64,000 nucleotides of DNA from Shinella curvata (GTDB lineage Bacteria > Pseudomonadota > Alphaproteobacteria > Rhizobiales > Rhizobiaceae): contig NZ_JALJCJ010000009.1 of the NCBI RefSeq assembly GCF_022899935.1, positions 102,353-166,352 on the forward strand. Direction: 5' to 3'. The first letter of the stretch is position 1. Each line of letters begins with the position of its first letter. Positions 44,474 to 53,244 of this stretch are shown in pieces. The notes beneath the pieces were generated by a model, which ran no database searches, was not told the origin of the DNA, and was given only the letters and a program-made list of their open reading frames with translations. The position numbers were made by a program, and so were the translations under genes.

Positions 44474-45478
44474 TTAGATTTTCTGCCGCGTCTCGAACTC
44501 GACGGGCGACAGCATTCCGTTTCTGACGTGCTTGCGTTTCGGGTTGTAGAACATCTCGATGTAGTCGAACACATCCTGGCGAGGTTCATCGCGTGAACGA
44601 TAGACCCTGCGACGTATCCTCTCCCGCTTCAGAAGATTGAAGAAGCTCTCGGCCACCGCATTTTCATGGCAGTTGCCGCGTCCGCTCATCGAGTGAACCA
44701 GATTGTGGTGCTTGAGGAACGAGGCCCAGTCCATGCTGGTGAACTGCGAGCCTTGATCCGAATGAACCAGCACCTTGTCCTTCGGCTTTCGCCTCCACAC
44801 CGCCATGAGCAAAGCCTGCAATACGACGTCCGTTGTCTGTCGGCTCTGCATCGCCCAGCCGATAACCCGACGGGAATAGAGGTCGATGACAACCGCAAGG
44901 TAAGCGAAGCCCTCGCAGGTTCGGATGTAGGTGATGTCCGTGACCCAGGCCTTGTCCGGAGCCGAGACGTCGAATTGCCGGTCGAGCGTGTTCTCGATAG
45001 CGACGGCAGGCCTGCCGCCATAGACGCCGGGACGGCGTTTGTAGCCGATCTGCGCCTTGATCCCGGCGAGACGCGTCAGACGCGCGAACCGGTTCGGGCA
45101 GCACATCTCGCCCTGATCGAGAAGGTCGTCGTGCAGCTTGCGATACCCGTAGACCTTGCCGCTCTCTTCCCATGCCTTCAGGAGCAGATCGGTCTGTCGC
45201 TTGTCCTCGTTGGCTCGCCTGCTCAGCGGGTTCTTCAGCCAAGCGTAAAATCCACTCGGCTGAACCCGCAGGAGACGGCACATCGTCCGCACCGAAAACT
45301 GCAAGCGATGCAGGGCAATGAACGCGTACTTCACTTTGCATCCCTGGCGAAATACGCGGCCGCTTTTTTTAAGATGTCTCGCTCCTCGGTGACGCGAGCC
45401 AGTTCCTTCTTCAGTCGCCTGATCTCCTCGGCCTCGTCGTTGCCTTTGGCGTTCGAGGCAGCAAACTTCTTCTTCCAC
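44474..45478 (-). CDS. IS3-family transposase OrfB (transframe part)
   Basis: The rve integrase core with the DDE triad: Asp in KAWVTDITYIRT, Asp in VLVHSDQGSQFTS and Glu in CHENAVAESFFNLLKRE, plus the HTH_21 segment VYGYRKLHDDLL. Natural product is the OrfAB fusion made by -1 slippage at the A7 run (45364-45370); the open frame to 45478 is therefore not an independent start. Apparently intact to its stop near the left inverted repeat. Confidence 0.92.
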   Translation of the reverse strand: MEEEVCCLERQRQRRGRGDQATEEGTGSRHRGARHLKKSGRVFRQGCKVKYAFIALHRLQFSVRTMCRLLRVQPSGFYAWLKNPLSRRANEDKRQTDLLLKAWEESGKVYGYRKLHDDLLDQGEMCCPNRFARLTRLAGIKAQIGYKRRPGVYGGRPAVAIENTLDRQFDVSAPDKAWVTDITYIRTCEGFAYLAVVIDLYSRRVIGWAMQSRQTTDVVLQALLMAVWRRKPKDKVLVHSDQGSQFTSMDWASFLKHHNLVHSMSGRGNCHENAVAESFFNLLKRERIRRRVYRSRDEPRQDVFDYIEMFYNPKRKHVRNGMLSPVEFETRQKI

Positions 45479-45600
45479 TCATAAAGGGAATGCTGGCTAA
45501 CGCCGAGGCGCTGAGAAACCTCCGCAACCGGATAGCCTCGTTCCGTGATCTGACGCACAGCGTCGCGCTTAAAATCTTCGCTGAAATTCGATTTGCTCAT
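45331..45600 (-). CDS. IS3-family transposase OrfA
   Basis: 89 residues: helix-turn-helix FSEDFKRDAVRQITERGY, VAEVSQRLGVSQHSLYEWKKKF and a leucine-zipper-like ARVTEERDILKKAAAYFA. It binds the IS ends. The reading frame contains the slippery A7 run shortly before its stop. Confidence 0.92.
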   Translation of the reverse strand: MSKSNFSEDFKRDAVRQITERGYPVAEVSQRLGVSQHSLYEWKKKFAASNAKGNDEAEEIRRLKKELARVTEERDILKKAAAYFARDAK

Positions 45601-45632
45601 GATGTTCTTCCTGCCTCAAAATTAGGAAAGAA

Positions 45633-45660
45633 GGCATCTACAAATCTAGGGGCTATTCAA
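45633..45660 (-). repeat. IS3-element terminal inverted repeat (5' end)
   Basis: Partner of 44440-44467. It lies about 33 bases upstream of orfA, as expected for the transposase-promoter end. Confidence 0.85.
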
Positions 45661-45847
45661 TCCTTAGAAGCGCGGATAATTGAGTTATTCGGTAGTTTGG
45701 GGCCTAGAAGCGAAAGCCGTGACGTGTAGCCTGGTGAGCAGGATTGTGTGGATTGGCCTTTTGGAAGCTCAAAGCATCGGTAGCGCGGCGCTAAGTTGAG
45801 CTACGCTCTGGTGCGCCTTACTATCGGAAGTGTTAAGTCCGCTGACT

Positions 45848-46258
45848 TTAACCCGGTCGGCCCTCGCGCATCAGGTCCTCTGCAATACTCAGCAGCTTTT
45901 CCAGGGAATATGGCTTGTCGAGAACGACGTCGAATAGCGCCGGGTGAGCACGACCGATGGACGTCTGCGCACCGCTGACCAGTATGATCGGAAGATCGCT
46001 CTTCGCCGGTATGGCTCGGACGGCTGTTGCCAGCTCCAGCCCCGTCATTTTTGGCATCATGAAATCGGTTATCAAGAGGTCCACGGGATTACCCTGAATG
46101 TATTGGAGCGCTGCGTCGCCATTGCGATGTACGATCGCTTCGTGCCCGGCATCTTCCAGATACATGGCAAGCATATCAGCGATCAGAAACTCATCCTCGG
46201 CGATTACAATCATCGCCATCTTTGGACATCTCGATGCAATCTCACCATGGCCGATCAC
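45848..46258 (-). CDS. single-domain response regulator paired with KaiC-like ATPase
   Basis: 136 residues from a GTG that overlaps the kaiC-like stop (GTGA); ATG at 46219 is the alternative and gives a conventional receiver start MAMIVIAEDE. Phospho-acceptor Asp in LLITDFMMPKMTG, Ser in IILVSGAQ and Lys in VLDKPYSLEKL are present. Coupling to the ATPase gene suggests the two act together. Confidence 0.85.
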   Translation of the reverse strand: MIGHGEIASRCPKMAMIVIAEDEFLIADMLAMYLEDAGHEAIVHRNGDAALQYIQGNPVDLLITDFMMPKMTGLELATAVRAIPAKSDLPIILVSGAQTSIGRAHPALFDVVLDKPYSLEKLLSIAEDLMREGRPG

Positions 46259-47694
46259 TGCTCCAGGGGCTGAGCGATGCCTGTCGCAGCTCCCGCAACC
46301 GGCCTGAGCGGTAACGCAACTTCGAGCCCACGGTTCCCGAATTTCATCTCATGGATCCGCGGGTCGAAATCCGCGTCTCGCACTTTGAGCACGGAGATAG
46401 CGCGCTTCAGGGTTGATTCCAGCTCGATGTGCCGCAGCATGATGAGATTATCAACGATTCCCGATATTTCTGGGCCCGGTACTGCAACATTTGGCCCGAA
46501 TATGCTCTGCATCTCCCACGTCGCTACAGTGGTCGTGCCAGCGGCACGCAGCTCGTTAGCCAACGCTGTGAAATATTCCACCAGCCGAGGCCGATGGATC
46601 GCTGCGCGCTCGAACCCGCCCAGGCCATCGATAAACAGTCTCTTGATGTTGCCTTCCTTGACCTTCCGCAGCAGGGAATGACCGAGTTTGTCCAGGAGGT
46701 TTTCAGTCAGGGGGTGGCATGCAAAGTCAACATGACCGGCTGCATATGCTGCGTCAAGAGTGTTGCCGAGTACCCTCGATTTCGCCAGCAACCGGGCTTG
46801 CGTCTCGTAAAATCCGAAGTGTAGCGAGCGCTCTTGCGCACTCGCTTGCGCAAGGAAATTCAAACCGAATGACGTCTTGCCGCTTCCCGTCGGCCCGAAC
46901 AGCAAGGTGAACGACGCAACGGGAATTCCACCGCCGATCATTTCATCGAGGTTTTGCACGCCGGAGTGGATCGAGGCGACTTCCGCAGTTTTGTCTTCGA
47001 CCGAGCCACAAACAGCCTCTATCCTTGGATAGACGGTGACGCCATTTGCCGTAATCTCAAACTGGTGAAGCCCACCAATGGCTGCCGTGCCGCGCGACTT
47101 TCGAACCTGCACCCTTCGCACCGATCTCACGCCTGCAAGCTCTTCATGGAGCTCGATAACCCCATCGACCATGGTGTGCTCGGGGCTATCGTCTGACACT
47201 CTCGAGCTCGTCAGAAACAAAACCGTACACCCGACGAACGCCGCCTGGCTTTGAACCTCTGCTACGAATGTCTTGACGTCGAGATCCGAATGCACTCTGT
47301 CGCGCGCGCTAAGAAGGCCATCGAATACAAGCAACGTGGATTGATTGCGGCGAGTCTCCTCTCGGATCAGCTTCACGACTGCGGACAAGCCTTCATCGCG
47401 AAGGGTCTGGAACACGCTCAAATAGGTGATGTCACGGCCCAACCGCGAGCGATCGAAGAAATCGAAAGTGCCGAGCGACGAAAACAGTCTGTCGTGGGTT
47501 TCAGCCAACAGTGTGATGTAAAGTACCTTGCGGCCCGCCTCCATGCCGGAGAAAGCGATCTGGTTGGCGAGCACCGTCTTGCCTGCGCCTGGCTGGCCTT
47601 GGACGATGTAGGACGCTCCATCGACCAAGCCTCCGTCCAGAATCCTGTCCAGTCCGGCAATACCTGTCTTGACCCGAGTAAGAAGCGCGCTCAC
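46255..47694 (-). CDS. KaiC-like two-domain ATPase
   Basis: 479 residues from the GTG before SALLTRVKTGIAGLD (an ATG at 47748 adds 18 poorly supported residues). Two RecA-like domains: Walker A GQPGAGKTVLANQ near 32 and GPTGSGKTSFGLN near 275; ITLLAETHDRL and FGFYETQARLL hold the candidate catalytic acidic residues. Outside cyanobacteria such proteins lack KaiA/KaiB and are tied to signalling. Here the partner is a receiver protein; the second KaiC-like gene (60406) is tied to a hybrid kinase. Confidence 0.87.
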   Translation of the reverse strand: MSALLTRVKTGIAGLDRILDGGLVDGASYIVQGQPGAGKTVLANQIAFSGMEAGRKVLYITLLAETHDRLFSSLGTFDFFDRSRLGRDITYLSVFQTLRDEGLSAVVKLIREETRRNQSTLLVFDGLLSARDRVHSDLDVKTFVAEVQSQAAFVGCTVLFLTSSRVSDDSPEHTMVDGVIELHEELAGVRSVRRVQVRKSRGTAAIGGLHQFEITANGVTVYPRIEAVCGSVEDKTAEVASIHSGVQNLDEMIGGGIPVASFTLLFGPTGSGKTSFGLNFLAQASAQERSLHFGFYETQARLLAKSRVLGNTLDAAYAAGHVDFACHPLTENLLDKLGHSLLRKVKEGNIKRLFIDGLGGFERAAIHRPRLVEYFTALANELRAAGTTTVATWEMQSIFGPNVAVPGPEISGIVDNLIMLRHIELESTLKRAISVLKVRDADFDPRIHEMKFGNRGLEVALPLRPVAGAATGIAQPLEQ

Positions 47695-47955
47695 AAAAAA
47701 CCCCGTCCGTTGCGTCGGGCACCATATTGAAGCGGTGCGTCTTTGCATAGCTTAACGATGAGCGGGGTCAACCCCAACTCTGTCCCGTCCAACAACCACA
47801 AAGCATCCCGCCTGGAAAGCACCATGAGGCGTGCCCTTGATAGTCGCTCAACTGAGGCTCGAGCCATAGTGGCTCGAAGCGCATAGCGGCAGAAACAATC
47901 TGCGAGGCCAGACAGGAACTGGACAGGTTCAAAGCCCTATGCTCGGCGCAACTTC

Positions 47956-48714
47956 ATGGTGCCGATCCCGCAGTTTCCGACATGGGATGCCTTCAACGCT
48001 TTTCTGGAGGAGCAGTGCCGCAAACGCCAGCGCGACAAGCTGCGCGGTGAGAGCGAGATGATCGGCGAACGATTGCAGCGGGATTTGGCAGCCATGCGAC
48101 CTTTGCCGGCGTCGCCGTTTGATGCCTGCGACCAGACCAGCGCTGTTGTGACGGCCCAGTCGCTCGTCCGTTATAAGACGAACGACTATTCCGTGCCGGT
48201 CGCCTACGGCCACCAGGATGTCTGGGTTCGGGGCTATGTCGACAAGGTGGTGATCGGCTGCCGCGGCGAGATCATTGCCGACCATCTGCGGAGCTGGGAG
48301 CGGGAGGACGTCGTCTTCGATCCTGTCCATTACCTGCCGCTAATCGAGCAGAAGATCAATGCATTGGATCAGGCCACTCCTCTGCAGGGCTGGGACCTGC
48401 CGGACGAGTTCGCGACGCTGCGCCGCCTGATGGAAGGCCGCATGGCAAAGCATGGGCGGCGGGAATATGTGCAGGTCCTGCGCCTACTGGAGAGCTTCGA
48501 CCTTGCCGACCTGCATGCGGCCGTGAAGCAGGCAATCCAGCTCGGCGCGATCGGCTTCGATGCGGTCAAGCATCTAATCCTGTGCCGGGTCGAGCGCCGG
48601 CCGCCGCGATTGGACCTGTCGATCTATCCCTACCTGCCGCGGGCGACGGTCGAGAAGACCTCGGCGAAAGCCTATATGCGCCTCTTGTCATCTGATGCGG
48701 GAGAAGCGGCATGA
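47956..48714 (+). pseudogene. istA C-terminal fragment (IS21 transposase)
   Basis: About 252 codons plus a few upstream (YARRNF). Starts MVPIPQFPTWDAFNAFLEEQ, a well-known stretch just after the IS21 integrase core, and runs to the normal C terminus. The helix-turn-helix and DDE catalytic core are absent, so no transposase activity is expected. Confidence 0.88.
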
Positions 48715-49469
48715 GCACCGAAGCACCCGACATCCTGCTCGCCCATTATCTCAAGGCCCTGAAGTTGCCGACCTTCCAGCGCGAGCACCAGAAGTTGGCC
48801 CGGCTCTGCGCCACCGAAGGTGTCGATCATGTCGGATACCTCTTCCGGCTTGCCGAGCGGGAGATGATCGAGCGCGATCGCCGCAAAGTCGAACGCCGGA
48901 TCAAGGCGGCCAAATTCCCCGTCGTCAAAAGCCTCGACAGCTTCGACTTTGCCGCCATTCCCAAGCTCAACAAGATGCAGGTGCTGGAACTGGCACGCTG
49001 CGAATGGATCGAGCGGCGCGAGAACGTCATTGCTCTCGGCCCAAGCGGCACAGGCAAGACGCATGTGGCTCTCGGCCTCGGCTTGGCCGCATGCCAGAAA
49101 GGCCTGTCCGTCGGCTTCACGACGGCCGCCGCCGTGGTCAGCGAGATGATGGAGGCGCGTGACGAGCGACGTCTGCTCCGGCTCCAGAAGCAGATGGCCG
49201 CATACAAGCTGCTGATCATCGACGAATTGGGCTTCGTGCCGCTGTCAAAGACCGGCGCGGAACTGCTGTTCGAGCTGATCTCTCAGCGTTACGAGCGCGG
49301 GGCTACCCTCATTACCAGCAATCTGCCCTTCGACGAATGGACGGAAACACTGGGATCCGAACGTCTCACCGGCGCGCTGCTCGATCGCATCACCCACCAC
49401 GTCAGCATCCTCGAGATGAACGGCGACAGCTATCGTCTCGCCCAAAGTCGCGCCCGAAAGGCCGGCTGA
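48711..49469 (+). CDS. istB: IS21-family helper ATPase IstB
   Basis: 252 residues, full length. AAA+ Walker A GPSGTGKTHVALGLG near 107, Walker B LLIIDELGF near 167, and the C-terminal DRITHHVSILEMNGDSYRL. IstB stimulates IstA; with istA broken it is only useful if another copy supplies the transposase. Overlaps the istA stop by four bases. Confidence 0.92.
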   Translation: MSTEAPDILLAHYLKALKLPTFQREHQKLARLCATEGVDHVGYLFRLAEREMIERDRRKVERRIKAAKFPVVKSLDSFDFAAIPKLNKMQVLELARCEWIERRENVIALGPSGTGKTHVALGLGLAACQKGLSVGFTTAAAVVSEMMEARDERRLLRLQKQMAAYKLLIIDELGFVPLSKTGAELLFELISQRYERGATLITSNLPFDEWTETLGSERLTGALLDRITHHVSILEMNGDSYRLAQSRARKAG

Positions 49470-49498
49470 AACGCTCCCGCAAAAAATCGCCGCGGCGC

Positions 49499-49539
49499 CT
49501 GAGACCCCCGCTCGGGCTACGCCCTTCCGGAGGTCTCAG
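49499..49539. terminator. hairpin after istB
   Basis: Inverted repeat CTGAGACC (49499-49506) with GGTCTCAG (49532-49539) inside the IS, 30 bases after istB. No T-run; may block read-through into or out of the element. Confidence 0.4.
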
Positions 49540-49602
49540 GCCGCCGCCACAGTGGCCGACTTTTGCTCCGGCGAATGGCCGGTTTTTACTCCGCCGTTGA
49601 CA

Positions 49603-49742
49603 GCCGACGGCGTCTGGCCGAGCGTTCTTGAGGCGGCACGAAACCCTCCGTACTCGGCAACGGCAAGGAAAGCCGCAAGCTCGCCCGGCGGAAGCGAACT
49701 CACTGTTCGAATTATCTCATCATTGTGTGTAGCGTCTGCCAT
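49603..49742 (-). pseudogene. LysR regulator N-terminal remnant cut by the IS21 end
   Basis: From the ATG at 49742: LPPGELAAFLAVAEYGGFRAASRTLG then QTPSAV is a LysR-type helix-turn-helix, broken exactly where the IS21 terminal sequence begins (49602). The frame continues only into IS sequence. It is divergent from the SDR gene at 49805, the classic arrangement of a LysR gene and its target, so that SDR has probably lost its regulator. Confidence 0.85.
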
Positions 49743-49804
49743 CTAGTTCACGAATGCCACGCGTTTATCTTCCGGGCAAGTCGAATGTCTGAAGGAGTAC
49801 GACC

Positions 49805-50728
49805 ATGACTTCATCCATCCCATTTGGGTTTTCATCGACCGCCTCCGACGTTCTGGAAGGTGTCGACCTTACCGGGCAGAATATCATCGTGACCGGAGGT
49901 GCTGCGGGTATCGGGCTGGAGACAAGCCGCGCTCTAGCCGCCGCAGGCGCGGCCGTGACGATTGCGGCCCGCCGTCCGAACGAGGCTGAGAGAGCTGTCA
50001 CCGAGATGAGGCAGGCCATGCCCGCCGCTCGGCTGTTCGTTCGTCGCCTTGATCTCTCCGATCTTTTTTCCGTTAGGGAATTTACGGAAAGCTGGGACGA
50101 ACCCCTGCACGTCCTCGTCAACAACGCCGGTGTCATGGCCATTCCGGAACTGCAGAGGACCTCTGAAGGTCGGGAGATGCAGTTCGCCACCAACTATCTA
50201 GGTCACTTCGCGCTTGCGCTCGGCCTACGGAAGCATCTGGCCAGTGCGAACGGCGCCCGCGTCGTTTCCATCGCGTCGACGGGCAACCTGTTTGCGCCCG
50301 TGTTCTGGGACGATCCCGACTTCCGCTTCATTCCATACGATCCGCTGCTCGCCTATGGGCAATCGAAGACGGCCTGCATTCTGATGGCCGTGGGGATTAC
50401 GAACAATTGGGCCGGCGACGGCATCACGTCGAACGCTTGCAACCCCGGAGCGATCGCAACCGGCCTTCAGAAGCACACCGGCGGTCTTCGGACGCCCGAG
50501 CATCTGCGCAAGACGACAGAGCAGGGGGCGTCAACGTCGGTGCTGCTCGCGGGCTCGCCGCTTGTGGAGGGAATTTCCGGCAGATATTTCGACGACTGCC
50601 AGGAGGCTCCTCTCGTCGACGAGCGTGGAGCCGGGCCGTTCAGGGGAGTGGCACGATACGCAGTCGACCCGGAGAACGCTTTTCGTCTCTGGGGGATGGC
50701 GACGCGGATAGTCTCATCGCCGCTGTAG
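49805..50728 (+). CDS. SDR family oxidoreductase
   Basis: 307 residues, long SDR of the retinol-dehydrogenase/WWOX-like group. Motifs: IIVTGGAAGIGLETSRALA near 25, NNAGVMAIPELQ near 103, ISIAST-like VVSIASTGNL near 155 and catalytic Tyr-x-x-x-Lys in AYGQSKTACILMA near 180. NADP(H) preference is suggested by ARRP after the second strand. Substrate unknown. AAGGAG lies ten bases before the ATG. Confidence 0.88.
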   Translation: MTSSIPFGFSSTASDVLEGVDLTGQNIIVTGGAAGIGLETSRALAAAGAAVTIAARRPNEAERAVTEMRQAMPAARLFVRRLDLSDLFSVREFTESWDEPLHVLVNNAGVMAIPELQRTSEGREMQFATNYLGHFALALGLRKHLASANGARVVSIASTGNLFAPVFWDDPDFRFIPYDPLLAYGQSKTACILMAVGITNNWAGDGITSNACNPGAIATGLQKHTGGLRTPEHLRKTTEQGASTSVLLAGSPLVEGISGRYFDDCQEAPLVDERGAGPFRGVARYAVDPENAFRLWGMATRIVSSPL

Positions 50729-50796
50729 TTGGCGCAACCTGCAGAACCTTTGCGCGGTTCGGCAGGCTACTTCCTTCCCGAGTGTTGTGGGCCTGA

Positions 50797-51243
50797 TCAA
50801 GCCTTTGCGGCCACCGGAAGACGGAACGGTGCACCAAGCCGATTGAAGGCGTTCATCGCAGCGATGGTGATCGTCAGATCGACCAGATCCTTCGGTTCGA
50901 AAGCTGCAGCGGCAGCGGCATAAGCCTCGTCCGACGCATGGGTCTGGCTGACGTTGGTCACTTCCTCTGCCCAGGCGAGAGCGGCGCGTTCCTGGTCGTT
51001 GAACAGGTGAGGCACCTCGTGCCACACCGGAACCAGCGTGATCTTGTCGACGGACATCGTCTTGCGCAGATCGCGGCTATGCATGTCGATGCAGTGGGCG
51101 CAGCCGTTGATCTGCGACACGCGCAGGAAAACGAGGTGGACTAGCTCGGCCGGCAGGTTTGTCTTGGCGGTGACATAGTGGTGAACACCGAAGAGCGCCT
51201 TGGCACCCTCGGGGGCGACTTCGGACCAATTCATTCGGGACAT
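50797..51243 (-). CDS. AhpD-like carboxymuconolactone decarboxylase-family protein
   Basis: 148 residues, helical, with the redox Cys pair and His in NGCAHCIDMHSRDLRK (about 47-62), the AhpD-type peroxidase core. TLVPVWHEVPHLFNDQERAAL and NAFNRLGAPF complete the family pattern. Likely reduces peroxides or acts in thiol redox. Last of four minus-strand genes led by an Rrf2 regulator. Confidence 0.87.
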   Translation of the reverse strand: MSRMNWSEVAPEGAKALFGVHHYVTAKTNLPAELVHLVFLRVSQINGCAHCIDMHSRDLRKTMSVDKITLVPVWHEVPHLFNDQERAALAWAEEVTNVSQTHASDEAYAAAAAAFEPKDLVDLTITIAAMNAFNRLGAPFRLPVAAKA

Positions 51244-51338
51244 CTTGTTTTCCTTTCTTGAGGACGCGGCTTTCCATTCGCCGGAGAAGCCGTCGTCGGG
51301 TGATCTGTGGTTTAGCGAATGGTTTTCGGAGGGACGCT

Positions 51339-51776
51339 CTACGGCTTGCGCGGCGTCGTCAGGACGATGTCGTCGGTATCGACGACGAAGACGGCGAGCA
51401 GCTTCGCCGGTTCGATCTTGCTGGCATTGGCGCTGACGTCGTGGCGGTCTCCCGGCAGCTCGGTGAAGTTCTGGCCGGCGGTAAAGGTCTTCGTCTCGCC
51501 ACCGTTCACGGCGCTCTGGATCGCTCCCTCAAGGACCGTGGCGTAGATCAGCGCGGACTTCGCATGCGTGTGGGCGGAGCTGTAGCCGCCGGGGCCATAC
51601 TCGACGAGGACGCCCTTGACGCTCTTGCCGGGAACGTCGGGCAGGGGATGCTCGTAGACGAGGGTCACCTTGGCATCCTTCGTGTCGTATGCGAGGCCGG
51701 ACTTTTTCACGTCATGAGCGGACGCGGTGGCAAGGAACGCCGCGAGTGCCGCAGCCGCATAGAGAATGGTCTTCAT
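51339..51776 (-). CDS. exported cupin protein
   Basis: 145 residues. Signal peptide MKTILYAAAALAAFLATASAH with cleavage near residue 20, then a small cupin barrel with HTHAKSALIYATVLEG (metal ligands) and FTELPGDRHDVSAN. Periplasmic; probable metal-dependent small-molecule binder or enzyme. Same transcript as its neighbours (15-base gap to the gene upstream). Confidence 0.85.
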   Translation of the reverse strand: MKTILYAAAALAAFLATASAHDVKKSGLAYDTKDAKVTLVYEHPLPDVPGKSVKGVLVEYGPGGYSSAHTHAKSALIYATVLEGAIQSAVNGGETKTFTAGQNFTELPGDRHDVSANASKIEPAKLLAVFVVDTDDIVLTTPRKP

Positions 51777-51791
51777 GATCGTGCGCTCCTC

Positions 51792-52544
51792 TCAAGCCTT
51801 CAGCCATTCAGCGATGGTGATCCGGCCCTTAATGCACTCTTCGCCAGGAACCAGTGAGCCTTTGGCGACAGGGGCGCCGAAGTAGTCGACTGCGGCGTCT
51901 GCGGTCACCTTCCTGCCGTCACCCTTCGCAGCGAGATACGCCCGGACAAAGGATTCGAACGATGCGCGCTCGGGTCCCGCAAGATCGATGGTTCCATTCT
52001 TCGGTTCGCCGAGCGCGGCTTCCACCAGAGCGGCGGCGACGTCGCTGGCCGCGATCGGCTGGAAGTCGATTTCCGGCACCTTCACCGCGCCGTCGGCTGC
52101 ATAGGCGCCGGTCAGGGTTTCGATAAACTCGTGGAACTGCGTTGCTCGGACGATGGAATAGGCCTGGCCCGAGGTCGCGACGGCCTCTTCCTGCGCCACC
52201 TTGCCGGCCATGTAAGGATTGGCCCCAAGCTGGTCGGCATTGACGATCGAGAGGGCGACGTGATGGCGCACGCCCGCGGCCTGTTCGGCGCTCGTCAAGT
52301 TCCGGCTGGACGTCTCGAAGAAGTCGGTGATGACGTCCTTGTCGAACGACATCATGTTCGAAACGTCGATGACGGCGTCGGCGCCCGCGAGGGCGGCTTC
52401 CAGTCCTTCTCTCGTGTAGGCATTGATGCCGTTGCGGGAGCTTGCGGCGACCGCTTCATGGCCGGCATCCTGCAGCAGCTCGACTGCCTTCGAGCCGATC
52501 AGGCCCGTCCCGCCGATGACGACGACCTTCTTTAACTTGGTCAT
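51792..52544 (-). CDS. NmrA-like NAD(P)-binding protein
   Basis: 250 residues. Atypical SDR: Rossmann motif VVVIGGTGLIGSKAVELL near residue 7, ADAVIDVSN near 55, HHVALSIVNAD near 93 and YMAGKVAQEEAVATSGQAYSIVR near 112. No classical YxxxK Ser triad is evident, so a redox sensor or reductase of the NmrA/quinone-reductase type is likely. Starts 12 bases after the Rrf2 gene. Confidence 0.87.
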   Translation of the reverse strand: MTKLKKVVVIGGTGLIGSKAVELLQDAGHEAVAASSRNGINAYTREGLEAALAGADAVIDVSNMMSFDKDVITDFFETSSRNLTSAEQAAGVRHHVALSIVNADQLGANPYMAGKVAQEEAVATSGQAYSIVRATQFHEFIETLTGAYAADGAVKVPEIDFQPIAASDVAAALVEAALGEPKNGTIDLAGPERASFESFVRAYLAAKGDGRKVTADAAVDYFGAPVAKGSLVPGEECIKGRITIAEWLKA

Positions 52545-52555
52545 GGTGCTTTCTC

Positions 52556-53068
52556 CTATGACGAGGCGCGATTACCCGTCTTGCGTTCGTGGAGTTCGAG
52601 AAAGGCGCATCCGCGAGCGGCGATGCCGTCGTCGTCGTCTGCGCCGAGGTCCGCCAGAAGGCCCGCGACGGACACCTTGGCGAGTTCCGCGCGATAGGCC
52701 TTCTCGGCCTTCAGCATCGCGGCGTTGATCTGGCAGGGCTTGGTGAAGTAGCGCTGCGGAAGAGGGTTCGGTCCACGCTGGCGGATCTCTGCGCATCGGA
52801 ACGCGGGCGCTGGACCCTCGACCGCGAGGACGATGTCGAGAAGGCTGATGTCCTTCGGCGCCCTGGCCAGACGGTAGCCGCCCTTCGGGCCCGGCGTCGT
52901 CGCGACGATCCCGGCGCCCGAAAGCGACTGCAGGTGCTTCAAGAGGTAGCTCGTCGAAACGCCGTGCAATTCCGCCAGGGCGGCCGCCGAAAGCACGCCG
53001 TCCTCAGACAAGCCGGCCAGGAACGCCACGCAATGGATGGCCTGTTCTACGCCTTCGCTCAGTTTCAT
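52556..53068 (-). CDS. Rrf2 family transcriptional regulator
   Basis: 170 residues. Winged helix with VSTSYLLKHLQSLSGAGIVATTPGPKGGYRLAR (split here as the wing after the recognition helix) near 38-70. Only two Cys (in AFRCAEI and KPCQIN) follow, not the three-Cys Fe-S set of IscR, so it may sense redox through thiols, as in the NsrR/YwnA-like subgroup. It heads the operon and probably represses it. Confidence 0.88.
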   Translation of the reverse strand: MKLSEGVEQAIHCVAFLAGLSEDGVLSAAALAELHGVSTSYLLKHLQSLSGAGIVATTPGPKGGYRLARAPKDISLLDIVLAVEGPAPAFRCAEIRQRGPNPLPQRYFTKPCQINAAMLKAEKAYRAELAKVSVAGLLADLGADDDDGIAARGCAFLELHERKTGNRASS

Positions 53069-53244
53069 GTTGCATCTCCTAATCGTGGATATAAAATGTC
53101 TATGATTTAGATCGGTGTCAATACGGGATCGAAATGACTGCTGGAAAATCGAAATATGAGATCAGAAAACGGAGTTTCGGGCGGACGGTGCCTGACCATA
53201 GTCGGCAAGCTCACAACGAGCTGAAACACATTGCAGGAGCAACA

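Larger units (their letters stand above)
44440..45660 (-). mobile_element. complete IS3-family insertion sequence
   Basis: About 1221 bases bounded by inverted repeats, with two overlapping genes (orfA, orfB) and a 7-A slippery site for programmed -1 frameshifting. Terminal sequences begin TTGAATAGCCCC on both sides. I could not see a convincing target duplication (left flank GGG, right flank TCC), so it may have been left by recombination or duplicated target is very short. Confidence 0.88.
47930..49602 (+). mobile_element. truncated IS21-family element
   Basis: Carries the 3' part of istA and an intact istB. The right end is at about 49602, with nested terminal repeats (TGGCCGACTTTTGCTCCGGC near 49552 and TGGCCGGTTTTTACTCCGCC near 49576) and a final TTGACA. 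The left end is missing: istA enters mid-gene at about 47930 with no inverted repeat, and the adjoining sequence is not LysR, so a deletion or recombination removed the rest. Confidence 0.8.

Noticed and set aside
44440..45660. Target-site duplication of the IS3-family element
   Set aside because: Flanking three to five bases (GGG and TCC) do not repeat.
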